DNA of 64,000 bases, taken from contig JAHHHZ010000019.1 in NCBI GenBank assembly GCA_019359095.1, positions 248,001 through 312,000 of the forward strand, read 5' to 3'. The DNA is from Pleurocapsa minor HA4230-MV1 (GTDB lineage Bacteria; Cyanobacteriota; Cyanobacteriia; Cyanobacteriales; Xenococcaceae). Shown here one piece after another: positions 60,577 to 64,000 of the stretch. Every line of letters starts with the position of its first letter. Position 1 is the first letter of the stretch. The translations under genes were made by a program, and so were the position numbers. Under the pieces are notes generated by a model. That model saw only the letters and a list, made by a program, of their open reading frames with translations. It searched no databases and was not told where the DNA came from.

Positions 60577-61629
60577 GTGCGTTTTGGGCAATGGCTCGGT
60601 TTAATCGCCCTAATTATTTCTCTTTACATTCTGTGGCAGATTCGGCAAGTCGTTCTTTTGCTGTTTGCTGCTGTAGTTTTGGCAACCGTCTTAAACCGAG
60701 TCGTGCGACGATTACAGCGATCGCGGGTTAAGCGAGGAATCGCCATTGCCATTACCATTATTATGGTACTGGCATTTGTTGTGGGCTTTTTTGCGCTCAT
60801 CGTACCGCGTATTGTCGAACAGTTACAACAATTGATTGATATCTTGCCACAAGTATCAGGGCGACTGCGTACTTGGTTAGATAGTCTACAATCTATAGTT
60901 CCCAGCTCGATGTTAGAACAACTCGAACAATTTCGGGGTTTAGAAAATCTGACCCAACAGATTCAAGCCTGGATTTCGCAACTACTCGGCAACTTTTTTG
61001 TCTTCCTCAATAACTCTCTGAGTGCTGTCTTGAGCATATTACTATTTTTGGTTTTAACTATTATGCTCTTGGCAAATCCTTCTCAATATCGACGTATCTT
61101 TATTCTGGCTTTTCCTTTTTTTTATCGGCGACGTATCGATGAAATTCTCGATGAGTGTGAAACTGCTTTGGTGGGCTGGATTAAAGGCACTCTCATTGCC
61201 ATGGTCGCGATCGCCTTAGTGTCTTTTATTGGACTGTCAATTTTGAGAGTTCCTCTGCCTTTTGTCAACGCAGCTTTAGCAGGTTTACTAGAGTTTATTC
61301 CCAATGTTGGGCCAACCCTAAGCGTTATACCACCAGTACTGCTTGCCTTGCTCGATGCGCCTTGGAAAGCTGGGGCAACGATATTGCTTTATATTGCAAT
61401 TCAACAGTTTGAAAGCCTAGTTTTGGTTCCTTTGATTATGAAACAAGAAGTAAATCTCTTGCCAGTATTTACTATTTTGGCAGTAGTAATTTTTGCGAAT
61501 TTGTTCGGGTTCTTAGGTTTGTTGCTCGCTATACCTCTGTTGATTGTGTTGCAGATATGGATAAAAGAAGTTTTAGTTAAAGATATTCTTAACAAATGGT
61601 ATCTCGATCGAACAAATAATTCAGGCTAA
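60577..61629 (+). CDS. AI-2E family transporter, second copy
   Basis: 350 residues, about eight helices; GTG start with GGAGG upstream. The family blocks are here: LNRVVRRLQRSRVKRGIAIA, PRIVEQLQQLIDILP, PFVNAALAGLLEFIPNVGPTLS and ALLDAPWKAG. Only distantly like the one at 15840. In one unit with the PRC-barrel gene, so an osmolyte or ion role in stress is a fair guess. Confidence 0.9.
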   Translation: MRFGQWLGLIALIISLYILWQIRQVVLLLFAAVVLATVLNRVVRRLQRSRVKRGIAIAITIIMVLAFVVGFFALIVPRIVEQLQQLIDILPQVSGRLRTWLDSLQSIVPSSMLEQLEQFRGLENLTQQIQAWISQLLGNFFVFLNNSLSAVLSILLFLVLTIMLLANPSQYRRIFILAFPFFYRRRIDEILDECETALVGWIKGTLIAMVAIALVSFIGLSILRVPLPFVNAALAGLLEFIPNVGPTLSVIPPVLLALLDAPWKAGATILLYIAIQQFESLVLVPLIMKQEVNLLPVFTILAVVIFANLFGFLGLLLAIPLLIVLQIWIKEVLVKDILNKWYLDRTNNSG

Positions 61630-61652
61630 CATCTGCTGTTCTACTGTTAGCC
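61624..61652. terminator. Hairpin between convergent genes
   Basis: GGCTAAC (61624-61630) and GTTAGCC (61646-61652) form a stem that overlaps the permease stop codon. No strong T-run; likely a shared two-way terminator. Confidence 0.45.
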
Positions 61653-61688
61653 TCAGACGATGGAGAAGGATCTCGCCGTGGAGAAAAA

Positions 61689-62762
61689 TTAAAGTTGGAA
61701 AACATCGACAAATACTTGTTTTTCTTTTCTAATTCTACTTTGGTCTGGAGAGTCGTAAAAAACCATCAAACTATCTTTTTCCTCCAAATAAGAATATAAA
61801 GCCAATCCTTCCGCATGATCCCAACCAACGATCAACGGTAAGTTGAATAAGGCAATAAGGTCATCATCATCTTGTGAGTGAATGAGATTGTCTGATTTTT
61901 CTAACGCATTTTGCCAGCAGAAGACTTGCATTTGTCCTTCTAAATCCATAGTTGGCCCTGCCAGAATAATTAAATTTTTGTCTCGAATACACAACTCTCT
62001 AATTCCTAAACCATTGAGCAAGAGAAAATGCTTTTTGTATTTTGCTCCCTGCTTAGTAATTTCTTTGAGAGACAAAACTCCAGTTTCGGTTGATTCTATT
62101 TCTAACTCTAAAATAATCGCCCAGCCTCGCAGAACCGGACCGCGCAAACCCAAAAACAAACGATTTCCTTGTACGGCTAAACCTTCGATATCCAAACCAT
62201 TCTCTTTAGAAGGAATGCCTGCTGTGATAAATGGTTTGAGATGTCTATCTTCTTTAAGAAGCTCAAATAATACATTCCGCTCGTCAATGATTTGCAAACA
62301 AGCCGCGGTTAATGTTTCTTTCTCAACTGACGAACAAGATTTAACTAATTCCCCGTTGTGTACTGGAATTCTAGCTAAGATAAATCGATTAAGCTCTGTT
62401 TTCACTGTTGCCAGCCTTTCCAAATCCTTTTCGAGATCTTTTCCTTTAACTTTTTTGCGTTTGGTACTGTGAGAACCCGTCAACCACAAGTAACCTTCTG
62501 AGAAATCCATTCCTTCAATATCAATTTCATCTTCTGTATTAAATAACTCTATATAGTCTTTTAATAAAAAACGTTGATGTTTACCATAACTATGACTATC
62601 GAGCGGAGAAAGGCGTTCTACACCGATTGTTTCATCAGAACCAAGCCACAAATTTCCATCAGAGGAAAAAGCGGCAGCGGAAAGGTCGCTAACTATATCG
62701 CTAGCCCTGGCTTCCAAGTTGAGTAAGACCCGGCTGAGTAAAAAGCATGAGGACTTAGACAT
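61689..62762 (-). CDS. DUF3616 domain protein
   Basis: 357 residues, soluble. The DUF3616 beta-propeller-like repeats are seen: LSAAAFSSDGNLWLGSDE at the start, IDIEGMDFSEGYLWLTGSHS, GLDIEGLAVQGNRLFLGLRGP, and WDHAEGLALY near the end. A 'xxIEGLxxxxxxLWLG' unit recurs three to four times. Function unknown; perhaps a ligand-binding propeller. Lone gene. Confidence 0.87.
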   Translation of the reverse strand: MSKSSCFLLSRVLLNLEARASDIVSDLSAAAFSSDGNLWLGSDETIGVERLSPLDSHSYGKHQRFLLKDYIELFNTEDEIDIEGMDFSEGYLWLTGSHSTKRKKVKGKDLEKDLERLATVKTELNRFILARIPVHNGELVKSCSSVEKETLTAACLQIIDERNVLFELLKEDRHLKPFITAGIPSKENGLDIEGLAVQGNRLFLGLRGPVLRGWAIILELEIESTETGVLSLKEITKQGAKYKKHFLLLNGLGIRELCIRDKNLIILAGPTMDLEGQMQVFCWQNALEKSDNLIHSQDDDDLIALFNLPLIVGWDHAEGLALYSYLEEKDSLMVFYDSPDQSRIRKEKQVFVDVFQL

Positions 62763-62932
62763 AGTAATTATTTAAATAACTAAAGTAAAGAAAATTTAGC
62801 TCGATGTCTTCAACTTAATCAAAAAATTCAATAAATCAATTTGACTAGTTGTAATCCTTCAAACAGTCTAACAATTTTAAATAAATATAATGCAACTATA
62901 TCTTAAGTTATAAATTTCATCATGCTCGCATA

Positions 62933-62960
62933 TTTTCCACTAGTTTTCCACTTTTATAGC
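62933..62960 (+). promoter_or_regulatory. TTTTCCAC direct-repeat element (site B)
   Basis: TTTTCCACTAG (62933-62943) then TTTTCCACTTT (62944-62954), followed by TATAGC. It lies 58 bases before the WGxxGxxG gene, nearly the same distance as site A from its gene. Confidence 0.55.
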
Positions 62961-63011
62961 CAAAGATTAGATTAATGGTGTAGAAAGTTTGTAAATGGAG
63001 AATCAATTTAT

Positions 63012-63257
63012 ATGAAACGTCTTAGTTTATTAAAGATTCTTGGGGTTAGTCTTTTTTCATTAGGTATGACAATAACACCACTAGCTTTGCCTGTTTCTGC
63101 TCAAGGTACTCAACCCAATGAACCAACAGTAGTTTATGAAAATCAAGATGACGATTTTGATTGGGGTTGGTTAGGATTATTCGGTTTATTAGGTCTAGCT
63201 GGGTTGGCTAAGAAGAATCGTCAAGAACCCACCCCTTATAGAGATCCAAACATCTAA
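63012..63257 (+). CDS. WGxxGxxG-CTERM family small membrane protein
   Basis: 81 residues: signal peptide (about 5-30, ending PVSAQG), an acidic linker (QDDDFD), and the terminal WGWLGLFGLLGLAGLAKK helix that gives the family its name. The glycine-rich single helix suggests packing in a membrane. Often seen among stress-inducible cyanobacterial genes. Element B stands before it. Confidence 0.87.
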   Translation: MKRLSLLKILGVSLFSLGMTITPLALPVSAQGTQPNEPTVVYENQDDDFDWGWLGLFGLLGLAGLAKKNRQEPTPYRDPNI

Positions 63258-63478
63258 TGTGGCAAATCACAGTAATTAATTATAAAGATAAGAAATTCTC
63301 AAGCAATTGTCCTACAAAGTAGCTTTAGAGCGATTGAACATAAAGTAAACACTTATCGCTACTTAGAATTTTTGAGATTAACAGCTTAAGACCGATTTAA
63401 TTTCAGAAACTTTATCAAGATAGTTATCTAGCAAGAGTATTAAAACACCAACATTAAAAAACACAAGGAGATTTCTAA

Positions 63479-64000
63479 ATGCTACAAAAATCAAATAAGT
63501 TAATTAAAAGATTGTTGAGTCCTACAGGAGGAGTATTCGCTCTCGCTCTGATGGCAGTAATTCTCCCTGCTTGCAACAATAGATTAGAAGCAAGTAATAA
63601 ACGAGTGAATCAGCAACCAGTGGCTCAACAGCAAGAGAATAATGTTACTACAGAGGATGTTGGCGAAAATACTCAGGCTTTGATTGGTAAGACCGTAACT
63701 ATTAGAAGCGAACCTCTCCAAAAAATAGGTTCTAATACTTTCACGGTTAATGACGAAGAATTTTTTGGTAGTGAACCAATTCTAGTTGTTAATTCTTCAG
63801 GAGAGCCTTTTACTTTCCCTGAAGATGATGATACAGAAGTACAAGTAACGGGTGAAGTTCGCAACTTGGCAGTAGCCGATCTCAACCGAGAATACGATTT
63901 GGATTTAGAGCCAGATTTATATACAGATTATGAGAATCGACCAGCAATTATTGCCCAATCGATCGCACCTGCACCTGAACCTGGAGAAATTGCCGAAAAT
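63479..64000 (+). CDS. Putative lipoprotein, 3' end outside the window
   Basis: Partial, 174 codons. Signal peptide with a possible lipobox LPAC (Cys about 32), an N/Q-rich linker, then a beta-rich OB-like domain: LIGKTVTIRSEPLQ, TFTVNDEEFFG, FPEDDDTEVQVTGEV and ADLNREYDLDLEPDLY. AAGGAG lies 8 bases before the ATG. The frame is open to the edge. Similar single-domain lipoproteins occur in cyanobacteria without a known function. Confidence 0.75.
   Translation, partial: MLQKSNKLIKRLLSPTGGVFALALMAVILPACNNRLEASNKRVNQQPVAQQQENNVTTEDVGENTQALIGKTVTIRSEPLQKIGSNTFTVNDEEFFGSEPILVVNSSGEPFTFPEDDDTEVQVTGEVRNLAVADLNREYDLDLEPDLYTDYENRPAIIAQSIAPAPEPGEIAEN

Overview
The window is cyanobacterial chromosome. 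The evidence is psbO (photosystem II extrinsic protein), very frequent HIP1 octamers (GCGATCGC), and cyanobacterial families such as DUF4278, DUF3124 and WGxxGxxG proteins. Base composition is AT-rich with long AT-rich spacers. I cannot name the genus from sequence alone. I see no tRNA, rRNA, CRISPR array, prophage or complete insertion sequence. There are many decayed genes and short repeats, so this is an accessory, rearranging stress and signalling region.

Layout. 0-2.9 kb: serine hydrolase plus short-chain dehydrogenase, then a small outer-membrane-type protein. 3-10.5 kb: HdeD-like membrane protein, type II NADH dehydrogenase, beta-barrel protein, LmeA/DUF2993 protein, PI-PLC-like protein, psbO, DUF4278 protein. 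10.9-19.9 kb: RND efflux pair with a small partner, AI-2E-type permease, and a PMCA-type Ca2+ ATPase. 20-24.5 kb: Uma2 protein, an 87-residue protein and phosphoketolase, set inside the remains of a duplicated [87-residue protein + Sua5/YrdC] unit. 25-32.4 kb: sensor kinase and receiver, a disrupted dihydroorotate-dehydrogenase-like gene, a degenerate receiver, phosphoribosyltransferase, FtsH with two tiny membrane proteins, and a small secreted protein. 32.6-39.5 kb: alpha/beta hydrolase, Hsp20, a five-module response regulator, NADPH oxidoreductase, universal stress protein, rubredoxin-MBL protein, ferredoxin. 39.7-44.3 kb: DUF3124 lipoprotein, a cupin-globin fusion, methyltransferase, HPP membrane protein, and the second [87-residue + Sua5] unit. 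44.6-52 kb: receiver, small membrane proteins, a broken site-2 protease, hybrid kinase and response regulator, a broken MscS. 52-64 kb: TamB, HtrA/Deg protease, PRC-barrel/DUF2382 protein, AI-2E permease, DUF3616 protein, WGxxGxxG protein, and a lipoprotein cut by the window edge.

The main discovery is a shared promoter architecture. Twelve sites carry two direct repeats with an 11-base period, consensus CCTCATAAGTT then CCTCA. In every one a TA-starting -10 hexamer begins 16 bases (once 17) after the start of the second repeat, and a gene follows in the right orientation. The sites precede the genes for the outer-membrane protein, HdeD protein, psbO, Ca2+ ATPase, 87-residue protein/phosphoketolase, the DHODH-like pseudogene, degenerate receiver, phosphoribosyltransferase, secreted protein, Hsp20, universal stress protein and the second 87-residue protein/Sua5 unit. 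This looks like one regulon, run by an OmpR/PhoB-type response regulator or an alternative sigma factor. Its content (Hsp20, universal stress protein, Ca-type P-ATPase, phosphoribosyltransferase, ferredoxin, phosphoketolase) resembles the hypoxia/dormancy (DosR) regulon of mycobacteria. I infer a cyanobacterial energy-limitation or quiescence island.

A second, two-copy motif (TTTTCCACTAG followed by TTTTCCAC) lies about 55 bases before the PRC-barrel and WGxxGxxG genes. Other notable items are a MITE family with an 8-bp target duplication, mini-insertions that land inside HIP1 sites, duplicated promoter-leader cassettes, and a possible thermosensing leader on the hsp20 transcript.
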